Positions 45,454 through 54,522 of a stretch of 64,000 nt of DNA are shown one piece after another; the stretch's first letter is position 1; each line of letters starts with the position of its first letter. Source of the DNA: TMP-86 sp964247385 (GTDB lineage: Bacteria > Pseudomonadota > Gammaproteobacteria > Steroidobacterales > Steroidobacteraceae); assembly GCA_964247385.1 (NCBI GenBank), contig CAXTUB010000004.1, positions 1 to 64,000 on the forward strand, read 5' to 3'. The notes below the pieces were generated by a model. That model made no database searches, was not told where the DNA came from, and saw only the letters and a list, made by a program, of their open reading frames with translations. The position numbers and the translations under genes are program-made.

Positions 45454-45574
45454 CCTGGAAATGCTACGAAGCTTCAGGCTGCATGACGAGCATGCCCGCC
45501 GGGATCAAGTCACGGCGCCGCTTCTCGCCGCAGTGGCCATGCCCGTGCACGACCACTGCGTGCGAATTTCTAGT

Positions 45575-46078
45575 TCAACCTTGAGAAACCCCATGGGCCG
45601 TGGCGATGCTGCGAATTTTCTCGAGATGCATTTCCACTTTCGGCAGAACTTCCGAGGCAAATGCTTTGGCGTCAGGATCTTGTCCATTGGCAATCTCTTT
45701 CTTCAAGAGATCGACCGTCGCCTCATGATCCTTGATCTGACCTTCAATGTAGCTCTTATCGAAAGAATCGCCGGATTTCATTTTGAGTATTTTTTCCGAC
45801 GCCTTGTGCATCAGCCCGGGCTCCGTGGGCATCTTGACGCCCTTCGTGCTCGCAATCGCCGCGAGCTTTTTGTTCGCCGCGCCATGATCTTTTACCATCA
45901 TCGCCCCGAACTCTTTGACGTCCGCGCTCGCGCCGTGGGTCGATGCCAGCTTACCCGCCTTGACTTCGGCAAGACCTGCTTCGGCAGCATCCTTATAAAA
46001 CGGCGTATCGGGAGTGGCATCCTTGGCCACAGCAACCAATGGCAGACTCAAGATCAAAAAGGCTGCAACGCTTCTCAT
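45575..46078 (-). CDS. Exported DUF4142 protein
   Basis: 167 residues with a signal peptide (VAAFLILSLPLVAVA, cut near residue 18). The mature helical domain is a DUF4142, ferritin-like four-helix type fold: FYKDAAEAGLAEVKAGKLA, SADVKEFGAMMVKDHGAANKKLAAIA, FDKSYIEGQIKDHEATVDLLKKE. Members are common periplasmic proteins linked to stress in various bacteria, but the function is unknown. A tRNA-Arg gene on the same strand lies 148 bp upstream. Confidence 0.88.
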   Translation of the reverse strand: MRSVAAFLILSLPLVAVAKDATPDTPFYKDAAEAGLAEVKAGKLASTHGASADVKEFGAMMVKDHGAANKKLAAIASTKGVKMPTEPGLMHKASEKILKMKSGDSFDKSYIEGQIKDHEATVDLLKKEIANGQDPDAKAFASEVLPKVEMHLEKIRSIATAHGVSQG

Positions 46079-46226
46079 AAAATTTTCCTTGGTGAACGAC
46101 GGCTATGCGGAAGGCGCGCCACAATGCGCCCTGACGGAAGCTACAGTCAAGGCTGCGTGCAGCAGCCGAAGCAAGGGCGGCGCGGTAGCCCTCATCTTCG
46201 TTCTTCCTATCAGTCTACTGACATTG

Positions 46227-46300
46227 CGCGCCCGGAGAGATTCGAACTCCCGACCCCCACGTTCGTAGCGTGGTGCTCTATCCAACTGAGCTACGGGCGC
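46227..46300 (-). tRNA. tRNA-Arg(ACG)
   Basis: 74-nt cloverleaf on the minus strand. Acceptor GCGCCCG/CGGGCGC pairs fully; the anticodon stem CCACG/CGTGG encloses loop CTACGAA with anticodon ACG (reads CGT, and CGC/CGA when A34 is converted to inosine). T loop GTTCGAATC. Discriminator G; CCA not encoded. It is near-identical to the tRNA at 1808-1881 outside the anticodon arm. Confidence 0.95.
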
Positions 46301-46422
46301 AAGCCGGCTATGATATCAAAGCGCGCCGCATTGCCTCGGCCACATCGCACGCGTATTTACGCTGCAAGCTCACTGGCTCGTTCTTGAGACGGTGCGCGTA
46401 GCGAGGAATTTTCGCGCAAGAG

Positions 46423-47631
46423 CTACGCGCGTTTGAATTTCGCCGCTTCTTCCGAGCCCCCGGTGGCATTGCCTGCGCTGTATGAATGCGCGCCGGTGCC
46501 GGCGAGCTTGCCGCCGTCAACGATCAAATACTCATCGCGAATTGGACGATTCTCGAACCAACATTCGAGAATCTCCCGCACGCCAGCGGCATAGCGCGCC
46601 TGAGCAGACAGCGTCGTGCCGGAGGTGTGCGGCGTCATGCCGTGATGAGGCATGGAGCGCCACGGGTGATCCTGCGGCGGCGGCTGAGGAAACCATACAT
46701 CGCCGGCGTAGCCTGCGAGCTGCCCGCTCTTGAGTGCGTCGGCGATGGCGTCGCGGTTGCAGATCTTGCCGCGCGCCGTATTGACGATGAATGCGCCGCG
46801 TTTCATTTTTGCAATCATCGCCGCATCGAACAGGTTTTCCGTTTCGGGATGAAGCGGCGCGTTGATGGTCACGACATCGCACACCTTCAACATGGACTCG
46901 AGTTGCGGATGGAACGTGACGTTGAGCTCTTTCTCGACGCTGTCGGGTAGACGATGCCGATCGGTGTAGTGCAGTTTGACGTCGAATGGCTTCAGGCGCC
47001 TGAGTACTGCCAGACCAATACGCCCCGCAGCGACCGTGCCCACATTCATGCCCTCCAAGTCATACGCGCGCTCCACGCAATCGGCGATGTTCCATCCGCC
47101 TTCGACGACCACCTGGTATGAGGGAATGTAATTGCGCACCAGACCCAAGATCATCATCACCACGTGTTCCGACACGCTGATGCTGTTGCAAAACGTCACC
47201 TCGGCGACCGTGATGCCGCGCTTCATCGCGGCCTGCAAATCGACATGGTCCGAGCCGATGCCTGCCGTCAGGGCGAGCTTCAGCTTCTTGGCCTTGTCGA
47301 TGCGCTCGGCGGTGAGATACGCCGGCCAAAACGGCTGTGAAATGACCACGTCGGCATCGGGCAGCTCACGCTCGAATTGGGAGTTTGGCCCATCCTTGTC
47401 CGAGGTGACGACCAGCTGATGTCCCTGAGATTCCAAAAATTTCCGCAGCCCGAGCGCGCCGGAAACACACCCGAGCAATTGGCCCGGAGTAAAATCGATG
47501 CCCTTGGGAGTCGGCGTGGTCTGACCCCCGGGGTAATGGTCGATTTTCGGTACGGTATCCCGAGCGTAGGTTTTAGGCATGCCGCCCTTCGGATCATCGT
47601 AAAGTACGCAGAGTATCTTCGCCATCGCCAA
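46423..47631 (-). CDS. fdh: NAD+-dependent formate dehydrogenase
   Basis: 402 residues, D-2-hydroxyacid dehydrogenase fold. Very close to the well-known Pseudomonas sp. 101 enzyme: MAKILCVLYDDP, KIDHYPGGQTTPTPK, GIGSDHVDLQAA, TVAAGRIGLAVLRRL (NAD site), VNTARGKICNRDAI (catalytic Arg) and HHGMTPHTSGTTLSAQ (catalytic His, with Gln upstream). It oxidises formate to CO2 without metals or molybdenum. MAMAK at 47631 could be preceded in use by the second Met at 47625. Its neighbour at 48501 releases one-carbon units that end as formate, which fits a C1 oxidation role. Confidence 0.97.
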   Translation of the reverse strand: MAMAKILCVLYDDPKGGMPKTYARDTVPKIDHYPGGQTTPTPKGIDFTPGQLLGCVSGALGLRKFLESQGHQLVVTSDKDGPNSQFERELPDADVVISQPFWPAYLTAERIDKAKKLKLALTAGIGSDHVDLQAAMKRGITVAEVTFCNSISVSEHVVMMILGLVRNYIPSYQVVVEGGWNIADCVERAYDLEGMNVGTVAAGRIGLAVLRRLKPFDVKLHYTDRHRLPDSVEKELNVTFHPQLESMLKVCDVVTINAPLHPETENLFDAAMIAKMKRGAFIVNTARGKICNRDAIADALKSGQLAGYAGDVWFPQPPPQDHPWRSMPHHGMTPHTSGTTLSAQARYAAGVREILECWFENRPIRDEYLIVDGGKLAGTGAHSYSAGNATGGSEEAAKFKRA

Positions 47632-47767
47632 CTCCTTCGAACTTGTAGCTCGGACGGGACGCGAAGACTACGCGATGAATGGCGAGCTGAGCAACGCTGG
47701 CTGCGTTTTCACTCAGCGTAGGTCGAACGGCCGCGCATCATTATGGAAATTGGGGTCGCATTCAGTC

Positions 47768-48511
47768 ATGCAGCAGTCTCTCAATCCGCAGATGGACGCC
47801 GAGCACGACCGGCACGCCTTGACGGCGTTGCTCGATGCGCAACACAAGGCAGAAAGGCTGTTTCAAGAGTCGGTGGATCGGGGCTTGATCGTCCCGGGCC
47901 TGAGTGAAAGCGCTGTCAGCACCAACATTTACGATCTCGGGCACGAGCTGTTTGGTACACGGCGACACTGGCACCGGCGCTTGGTGCGCTCCGGTGTGAA
48001 CACCTTGAGCCCATACGCTGTCAGGACGCCGGACCGTGTGCTGCAAGAAGACGATATTTTATTTCTCGACTTCGGGCCGGTTTTTCGCGGCTGGGAAGCG
48101 GACCTCGGCCGCACCTATGTGCTGGGGAATGATCCGGATAAGCAGCGCCTGGCACGCGATGTGGATGCGGGCTGGCGCGCCGGCCATGAGCTGGTGCATT
48201 CCAATGCGCAGATGACGGCGGCGGAGCTGTTCGAATTCACGAGTGATTGGGCGCGTGAACGTGGCTGGGAATTCGGCGGTGCGCATTGCGGGCACCATGT
48301 CGGCCGTTTTCCGCACGAGCGGGTCATCGGCGAAGACCGGAAGTTGAGCTTGCTTTGCCCCGAAAACTCGCGGCGCATTCACACGACCAATCGCGATGGG
48401 CATCAGACTCATTGGATCTACGAGGTTCATTTCGTGGATCGCGACAAGTGCATCGGCGGTTTCCACGAGCAGCTTCTCACCGACCGATTGCCGGTGCCGC
48501 TCAGCTCTTGA
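47768..48511 (+). CDS. M24 family metallopeptidase-fold protein
   Basis: 247 residues, pita-bread fold. The five metal ligands of Xaa-Pro peptidase/methionine aminopeptidase-type enzymes can be placed: two Asp in ILFLDFGPVFRGWEADLGRTY, His in GGAHCGHHVGRF, Glu in WIYEVHFVDRD and Glu in GGFHEQLLT. It lacks the N-terminal creatinase-like domain found in larger members. The start is ATG 47768. It is convergent with the dimethylglycine dehydrogenase-like gene (11-bp overlap), so a role in handling methylated amino acids is possible but unproven. Confidence 0.85.
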   Translation: MQQSLNPQMDAEHDRHALTALLDAQHKAERLFQESVDRGLIVPGLSESAVSTNIYDLGHELFGTRRHWHRRLVRSGVNTLSPYAVRTPDRVLQEDDILFLDFGPVFRGWEADLGRTYVLGNDPDKQRLARDVDAGWRAGHELVHSNAQMTAAELFEFTSDWARERGWEFGGAHCGHHVGRFPHERVIGEDRKLSLLCPENSRRIHTTNRDGHQTHWIYEVHFVDRDKCIGGFHEQLLTDRLPVPLSS

Positions 48512-50951
48512 CTCGAAGGCTCTGCGGATCGTAGAGCGGCCCAAGCGAAACGCGCGCGGGGAATAGATCTCCGGCGATTTCTACTGCCCACTTCCCCGAC
48601 GATAAATACTCACCGCTTACCTCGCACCCGGGCTCGATCATGGCGAGCCCGATGGCGCTGCCCAGGGTGTGCCCATAGGACGCAGAGCGTATGTAGCCCA
48701 CCGCAACGCCATCGCGGCGCACGACTTCGGCGTGAAACAAGAAAGGCCGCGGATCGTGCACCTGCACTTGCACGAGCCTACGCTGCAACGGCCCCCTGTG
48801 CTTGCGCTCGAGCAGGGCTTCACGCCCGATGAAGCCGCCGCTCTTGTCGAACTGCACCGCAAACTCCAGCCCGGTCTCCAGCGCATCGTCGGTGTTGTCG
48901 AGGTCGTGGCCGTAATCACGGTAGCCTTTTTCCATGCGCAAGCTACCGAGCGCCTTGAGCCCTGCATGTGCCACTGCGCCCGCCGCATGCAGCCGATCGT
49001 AGACGTGCACGGCCTGCTCGGCCGGAATATGCAGCTCGTAGCCCAACTCACCCACGTAGGTCGTGCGTATGCACAGCACGCGGGCGAAGCCGATGTCGAT
49101 TTCGCGCGCCGTCCGAAACGGAAAAGCTTCGTTGGAAAGGTCTGCGCTGCTCACGCTTTGCAGAAGCGCACGCGAGTGCGGGCCTTGCACGTTGAGCTGT
49201 CCGAACGCCGAGGTCATGTCGGTGATGGTCACATGCGCATCGGTCGGGAAGTGGCGAGTCATCCATGCGTGCACGTGCCGCACCATGGTGTCGGTGACCA
49301 CCACGAGAAATTTTTCTTCTTCGAGCTTGATCACGGTGAGATCTGCTTCAAGCAATCCGCGAGTGTTCATCCATTGCGTGTACGTGATGCGGCCGGCGGC
49401 CCCATTCACACGATTTCCCGACAGGCGCTCCAGGCATGTCCCCGCATCTCGCCCTTGGACGAGAAATTTGCCCATGAACGTCATGTCCATCAGCACGACA
49501 CCGCTGCGAGCCTGCAGGTGCTCATATCGCCAGCGCTCGAACCACTGCGGCCGACCCCAGGACAAGGGGCCGGGCTCGGGCCGCGACCCCGGCTCGCCAA
49601 ACCAATCGGGCGTCTCCCAGCCGCTCACTTCTGTGAAATGCGCGCCGGCGCTCGCCAGCGGGTCGTGAAATGGCGAGCGCCGCACGTTCCGCGCGCTGGC
49701 CAAACACCTGTGCGGATAATGGCAGCGGTACACCATGCCGAGAGATTCGACCGTGCGTGCTCGGCGGTATTCCGGATTCGATTGGTAGGCGTGCAGCCGG
49801 TCCACATTGAAGCCCGTGACATCGACATCGGCGGTCCCGTGCTCGATCCAATGCGCGAGCACGCGGCCAAGGCCGCCGCCGGTGAGGATTCCGACTGAGT
49901 TCATGCCCGCCGCAACGAAGTAACCGTCGAGCTCTGGAACTTCACCCACCATGGGACGCAAATCCGGCGTGAAGCTTTCAGGCCCACAAAAGAATTTCTT
50001 GATGCCCATCTCGTTGCTGATAGGCACGCGCGCCATCGCTTTCTCGAGATATGGCGCCATGCGCTCCCAATCGGGCTCGAGCTCGCCGAAGGAAAAATCC
50101 GCAGGAACGCCTTCCACCTTCCATGGCGCACATTCGGGCTCGAACAGACCCACCATGAGGCCGCCACCCTCTTCACGGTAATAACCATAACTCGAAGGGT
50201 CTTCGAGCACCGGCATGTTTTGCGGGAGCGCGGCAATGCGCTCAGTGATGAGATAGTAATGCTCGGCCGCCTGGTTCGCGAGCGCCACGCCGTCCACCGC
50301 GGCAAGCTGACGTGCCCACATTCCCGCGCAGTTCACGACGATGTCCGTGCGGATTTCGCCGCGGCTCGTGCGCACGCCTGCGACGCGCCGGCCGCGTTTC
50401 GCAACGCCGAGCGCCGCAACGCCTTCGATGATTTTCACGCCGCGTTGACGCGCGCCTTTCGCCAGCGCCATGGTGACATCGACCGGGTTGGCCCGGCCGT
50501 CTTCTCTCACATAGAAGCCGGCCATCACATCATCGACGCGCGCGAGCGGAAATTGATCTTGAACTTCGCGCGGCGAGATCTCATGGACGTCGACGCCGCA
50601 ATACCGGTTGAAAGATGCGACGCGCCGATACTCCTCCAATCGGTCGGCGCTCGTAGCAACCTGGATAAAGCCGATGGGCATGAACCCCGTCGACTGCCCG
50701 GTCTCGGCTTCGAGTCTTTGGTACAAGTCGCGCGTGTACTTCCGGATGCGCGTCGATGTTTCAGAGGTTGAGCCGAACGTGACCATGAGCCCGGCGGCAT
50801 GCCATGTGCTGCCTGAGGTCAGACGATCGCGCTCGAGCAAGACCACATCGCGCCATCCTTGCAGCGCCAAGTGATAAGCCACCGAGGTGCCGATGATCCC
50901 GCCTCCCACCACGACGGCGCGTGCGTGCGATGGAAAAGTGGAATCGCTCAC
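48501..50951 (-). CDS. Dimethylglycine/sarcosine dehydrogenase-like flavoprotein
   Basis: 816 residues with the full domain order of dimethylglycine dehydrogenase. The FAD-binding DAO domain is at residues ~10-380 (VVVGGGIIGTSVAYHLALQG; GSTWHAAGL, where the family's His carries covalent FAD), followed by a linker and a GcvT-like tetrahydrofolate-binding domain (~430-710) with GELGYELHIP and GFIGREALL, ending with a GcvT C-terminal barrel. It oxidatively demethylates N-methyl glycines and passes formaldehyde to folate. The exact substrate is uncertain. No electron-transfer flavoprotein genes adjoin. Confidence 0.88.
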   Translation of the reverse strand: MSDSTFPSHARAVVVGGGIIGTSVAYHLALQGWRDVVLLERDRLTSGSTWHAAGLMVTFGSTSETSTRIRKYTRDLYQRLEAETGQSTGFMPIGFIQVATSADRLEEYRRVASFNRYCGVDVHEISPREVQDQFPLARVDDVMAGFYVREDGRANPVDVTMALAKGARQRGVKIIEGVAALGVAKRGRRVAGVRTSRGEIRTDIVVNCAGMWARQLAAVDGVALANQAAEHYYLITERIAALPQNMPVLEDPSSYGYYREEGGGLMVGLFEPECAPWKVEGVPADFSFGELEPDWERMAPYLEKAMARVPISNEMGIKKFFCGPESFTPDLRPMVGEVPELDGYFVAAGMNSVGILTGGGLGRVLAHWIEHGTADVDVTGFNVDRLHAYQSNPEYRRARTVESLGMVYRCHYPHRCLASARNVRRSPFHDPLASAGAHFTEVSGWETPDWFGEPGSRPEPGPLSWGRPQWFERWRYEHLQARSGVVLMDMTFMGKFLVQGRDAGTCLERLSGNRVNGAAGRITYTQWMNTRGLLEADLTVIKLEEEKFLVVVTDTMVRHVHAWMTRHFPTDAHVTITDMTSAFGQLNVQGPHSRALLQSVSSADLSNEAFPFRTAREIDIGFARVLCIRTTYVGELGYELHIPAEQAVHVYDRLHAAGAVAHAGLKALGSLRMEKGYRDYGHDLDNTDDALETGLEFAVQFDKSGGFIGREALLERKHRGPLQRRLVQVQVHDPRPFLFHAEVVRRDGVAVGYIRSASYGHTLGSAIGLAMIEPGCEVSGEYLSSGKWAVEIAGDLFPARVSLGPLYDPQSLRVKS

Positions 50952-51033
50952 GAGTCTGTACTACGCCGGTCGTTCCAAACAGGATTTAAGTTGGACGCCG
51001 CCGTGAGCGGCGTGGCCCCATGAATGGGTCGCG

Positions 51034-52272
51034 CTAGCCTGCGGTACCGAGCGTGCCCAGCGAGTTGAACTGCGGCAAACTCACTTTGACGTCTGCGGCG
51101 AGCTCGGCGAACGCGTTGGCGATGCGTGCGATCTCCGCATCGCTATGCGCCGCCGATAAGCTGATGCGCACGATGCATAACCCGGCCGGCGTCGCCGGAG
51201 GCACCATCAAGTTCGTATAAATTCCCTTGTCGAGCAAACCCCGCCAATAGCCCACCGCTTGTTCGCGCTCGCCGAATACCAACGCAATCACGGGGCCCGG
51301 GTGAGGCGCGCCGAGATGAAACCCGAGCCGCTGCAAATCTCCATAGAGCCGCTCCGCGTGGCGCCAAAGCGTGGCGCGCAAATCCGCGCCATCGAGCAAT
51401 CGCGCCAGCGCGGCCTGCGTCGCCGCAATGACGGGCGGTGGCGGCGAGGCGGTGAAAATATAGGGACGGCTGGCAAGCCTCAGCCACTCGGCGTCGGCGT
51501 GCCGGCTGACGCAAAAACCGCCGATACTGCCAAGACTCTTGGAAAATGTGCCGACGATGAAATCGACTCGCTCGAGTAAGCCGAGCTCCTCGCACAGCCC
51601 CGAGCCACGCGCGCCGAATGCGCCAAACGAATGCGCCTCATCCACCATCAGCCACGCGCCGTGGGCTTCCTTGATGGCGACGAGCTCGGCCAGCGGCGCC
51701 CGATCGCCCAGGGTGCTATAAAGACTCTCCACGACGATCAACGTACGGCGCGCGTCGCTGCCGAGCCGCGTCAGGCGCTTATCGAGATCGCGCGGATCGT
51801 TGTGGCGAAAGCGAATCGTCGTGCCCGCGGACAAACGCGCGGCATCATGAATACTTGCATGACTATCGGCGTCGATGAGAAGAAAGTCATCCGCACCCGC
51901 GAGCGCCGAAATGGCGCCGAGGTTTGCTTGGTAGCCCGTGGAGAACACGATGCCGGTGGGCCAGCCAAAGGCATCGGCAAATGCTCGCTCGAGCTTGCGA
52001 TGGCCAGAATAATTCCCGCTCGCCATGCGCGAGCCGGTGGTGCCGGTGCCCAGCGCTTCGACCGCGGCAATCGCCGCCGCTCGGCAGCGCGGATCGAACG
52101 TGAGGCCAAGGTAGTTGTTCGTGCCCGCAAGCAGCACGCGTCGTCCGCCGATCACGGCTTCAGTCGGCGAATGCACCTCGTCCATGGGCGTTGCGATGGG
52201 TGCAGTTTCGCCGCGCGTGTTGAGCGAGGACTGCAGCGCACGCAACGGCGCGAACTTCTCGAGCAAGCTCAT
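51034..52272 (-). CDS. Serine palmitoyltransferase-like alpha-oxoamine synthase
   Basis: 412 residues from ATG 52272, PLP fold type I. The catalytic-lysine motif reads GTFSKSLGSIGGF (Lys near residue 242), closer to serine palmitoyltransferases than to BioF or glycine C-acetyltransferase. GTGTTGSRMASGNYSGHRKLE and DEAHSFGAFGARG are also present. It would condense serine with an acyl thioester to a 3-oxosphinganine-type base. Its start overlaps the stop of a dedicated ACP gene (ATGA), with a fatty acyl-AMP ligase upstream, so acyl-ACP is the probable donor. A BioF-like role cannot be fully excluded. Confidence 0.85.
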   Translation of the reverse strand: MSLLEKFAPLRALQSSLNTRGETAPIATPMDEVHSPTEAVIGGRRVLLAGTNNYLGLTFDPRCRAAAIAAVEALGTGTTGSRMASGNYSGHRKLERAFADAFGWPTGIVFSTGYQANLGAISALAGADDFLLIDADSHASIHDAARLSAGTTIRFRHNDPRDLDKRLTRLGSDARRTLIVVESLYSTLGDRAPLAELVAIKEAHGAWLMVDEAHSFGAFGARGSGLCEELGLLERVDFIVGTFSKSLGSIGGFCVSRHADAEWLRLASRPYIFTASPPPPVIAATQAALARLLDGADLRATLWRHAERLYGDLQRLGFHLGAPHPGPVIALVFGEREQAVGYWRGLLDKGIYTNLMVPPATPAGLCIVRISLSAAHSDAEIARIANAFAELAADVKVSLPQFNSLGTLGTAG

Positions 52273-52517
52273 GCGGTGGTCAAGCGGCGGATCCCCGCGC
52301 ACAGTTCGTCGAGAGTGTGCGCATTGGCCAATGTGGACACAGGAATCGAAATGTCCAGGCGATCCTCGATCTCCATGATCAAGTCCATGACTTGCGCCGA
52401 ATCCATGCCGAGCTCGCTCGCAAGTCTTGCGTTGCGGTCCAAAGTCGCGGCGGCGGGGTTCACGGCCTGCAGCGCCTCGCGCACCACCTGCTCAACGTCG
52501 GCGTTCCGCACGGCCAT
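52269..52517 (-). CDS. Acyl carrier protein (dedicated)
   Basis: 82 residues, four-helix ACP. The phosphopantetheine serine is Ser40 in SELGMDSAQVMDLIMEIEDR, a variant of the usual DSL motif with Ala after Ser. Acidic helix II and the end TLANAHTLDELCAGI are typical. It lies between the fatty acyl-AMP ligase (38 bp upstream) and the SPT-like synthase (4-bp overlap), so it most likely carries the activated acyl chain from one to the other rather than serving general fatty acid synthesis. Confidence 0.93.
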   Translation of the reverse strand: MAVRNADVEQVVREALQAVNPAAATLDRNARLASELGMDSAQVMDLIMEIEDRLDISIPVSTLANAHTLDELCAGIRRLTTA

Positions 52518-52555
52518 GACTGACCTCGAACGCAGCTCAGAAGGAGCGGCGAGCG

Positions 52556-54430
52556 CTACGCCGCAACTTGCCGGCCGCCGTCGCTGGTCAAGAAACCGCG
52601 CGGCGGCGTTCCCATCAATTGCTCGACCGAGTGCCGATCGAGAAACTGCTTACGCGCGACACTTCTCGACAGTTTGCCGGAAGAAGTTCGCGGCAACGTT
52701 CTTGGTGGAACCAACTCGATCAGGCAGCGAATGCCGAACTCGGCGGCGATGGCCTCGTGCAACCGATCCGCGAGAGAATCAAGACCGCGCAAATTGGGCT
52801 CGCGGCACTGCACGACCAGCACGGCCAATTCCGTTCCGTCATTTCCCGGCACCGAAAATGCCGACGCATCCGTCGGCCTGACCTCGGGCTGCAACTCGGC
52901 CAGGCTTTCCAGATCCTGCGGCCAGATGTTGCGACCGTTGATGATGAGCAAATCCTTGGCGCGCCCGGTGATGAACAGATGTCCGCCGGCGAAGTACCCG
53001 AGATCGCCGGTATCGAGCCAACCGTCGGATGAGAGCACCTTGAGCGTCGCTTGCGCGTTGCCGAAATAACCGGACATGACACTCGGGCCGCGCAGGAAAA
53101 TTCTACCCACGCGCCGGTCAGCCAGCGCCTGGCCGTCCTCGTCGCGCACTTCGATGACAAACCCCGGCAGCGGCGGACCGCAATCGATGAAGCCGCGCCG
53201 CCGCGAGCCGGAATTCGCTGCGATCGGCTTGGCCTCGCCGGAAGCCGACATGTGCTCGCCGTCGACGTAATCGCTGTGTGCACCGGAGCCGAGCGGCGCA
53301 AACGTGACGGCCAATGCGCATTCCGCCATGCCGTAGCACGGCAAGAACGACGAGCGCCTGAAGCCGGTCGGCGCCAATGCGGTGGCAAAAGCTTCGAGCC
53401 ATTCCGGGTGGATCATCTCAGCGCCCACGCCCGCCACACGCCACGCCGACAAATCCAGCGCCGCGGTATCGCTTTCGCGCAGGCGCCGTGCGCACAACGC
53501 GTAGCCAAACGGCGGCGCGAAAGAAATGGTGCTGCGATTCTGCGACATGAGCTTCAGCCATAGACGCGGGCGCATCGCAAATTCGCGCGATCCCAGGAAA
53601 TCCACCGAGCGTTGCGTCGCGACGCCGCCCAGCAAAAGCCCCACCAAACCCATGTCGTGATAGTAAGGCAGCCAGGAAAACGGCCGGTCAAACTCATTCA
53701 AACTCAAGCCCTGATTGAAAATCGCGGCCAGATTGTGCAGGGTCGCCGATTGAGTGAGCATGGTGCCCCGAGGGAAACGCGTGCTCCCCGAGGTGTATTG
53801 CAAGTACGCAAGCTCGCCCACCCCCAGCGGCGCAGCTTCATGGCCGGCTTCTTCCAACGCCTCAAATTCTTGCAACGTGCCGACATGCGCGATGCCGAGA
53901 TCCGCCACGGCTTCGCGCAACAAGTCGATGAATTCAGCGGGACCGAACGCAGCCGAGGCGCGGCAATCGAGCACCATTTGCCGCAGGTGATACACATACG
54001 CTTCGCGGCCGCCCAGATGAATGGCCGCAGGCAACGGCACGGGCACGAGACCGGCGTATTGGCAGGCAAAGAACATCACGGGAAAATCCGGATGGGTGTG
54101 CGCGACCAACGCAACACGGCTGCCTCGCTCGATGGCCCGCAAACGGCGCGCCAGCCGCAAGGCGCGCTCGCGCAGTACGCGGTATGGAAGTGAAGCCGAC
54201 AGCTCGCCGCGGCCGTCGTAAAAGTTGAACCCCGTGCGGCCTTCGGCGGCATAATCCAGCGCATCGCTCAGGGTCGCGAATTCGGCGCAACGCAGCTTGA
54301 TCCCACTTGTTGTTGGAGTTGACTCGTTCGATTCGTCTTGCACGCTACCGTCCAGTATTCGCATTCCGCCGTTTCGCGCCATCGTCAGGATGTCCCGCGA
54401 GGCACGCTCCCTCGGCCGAAATTTTTTCAT
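52556..54430 (-). CDS. Fatty acyl-AMP ligase / acyl-ACP synthetase
   Basis: Up to 624 residues, ANL superfamily of the FAAL branch. AMP-binding motifs: LQYTSGSTRFPRGTMLT, LPCYGMAECALAVTFAP, GWLDTGDLGYFAGGHLFITGRAKDLLIINGRN and the C-terminal lysine region LPRTSSGKLSR. It activates a fatty acid as acyl-AMP and loads it on an ACP, here presumably the one encoded 38 bp downstream. Start uncertain: the first ~35 residues before IKLRCAEFATLSDALDY are not conserved-looking, and Met codons at 54382 and 54364 are alternatives. It is divergent from the LicC-like gene. Confidence 0.9.
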   Translation of the reverse strand: MKKFRPRERASRDILTMARNGGMRILDGSVQDESNESTPTTSGIKLRCAEFATLSDALDYAAEGRTGFNFYDGRGELSASLPYRVLRERALRLARRLRAIERGSRVALVAHTHPDFPVMFFACQYAGLVPVPLPAAIHLGGREAYVYHLRQMVLDCRASAAFGPAEFIDLLREAVADLGIAHVGTLQEFEALEEAGHEAAPLGVGELAYLQYTSGSTRFPRGTMLTQSATLHNLAAIFNQGLSLNEFDRPFSWLPYYHDMGLVGLLLGGVATQRSVDFLGSREFAMRPRLWLKLMSQNRSTISFAPPFGYALCARRLRESDTAALDLSAWRVAGVGAEMIHPEWLEAFATALAPTGFRRSSFLPCYGMAECALAVTFAPLGSGAHSDYVDGEHMSASGEAKPIAANSGSRRRGFIDCGPPLPGFVIEVRDEDGQALADRRVGRIFLRGPSVMSGYFGNAQATLKVLSSDGWLDTGDLGYFAGGHLFITGRAKDLLIINGRNIWPQDLESLAELQPEVRPTDASAFSVPGNDGTELAVLVVQCREPNLRGLDSLADRLHEAIAAEFGIRCLIELVPPRTLPRTSSGKLSRSVARKQFLDRHSVEQLMGTPPRGFLTSDGGRQVAA

Positions 54431-54522
54431 AAACGTCTGGGCAACGTGTAAATCTAATGTTCACGGGGCGGTAACGCAATTTCTTTGTAAACTCGATGTG
54501 CTATGCGGCTTTGGATGACTAG

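Noticed and set aside
1808..46300. Near-identical tRNA-Arg 3' halves at 1808 and 46227 as attachment sites of a 44-kb island
   Set aside because: Each is a full tRNA with a different anticodon, and the DNA between carries ordinary core genes (proBA, ilvE, tesB, mprF) and no integrase.
9884..47631. MobA as supplier of cofactor for the formate dehydrogenase
   Set aside because: The formate dehydrogenase is the NAD-dependent, metal-free type that needs no molybdopterin.
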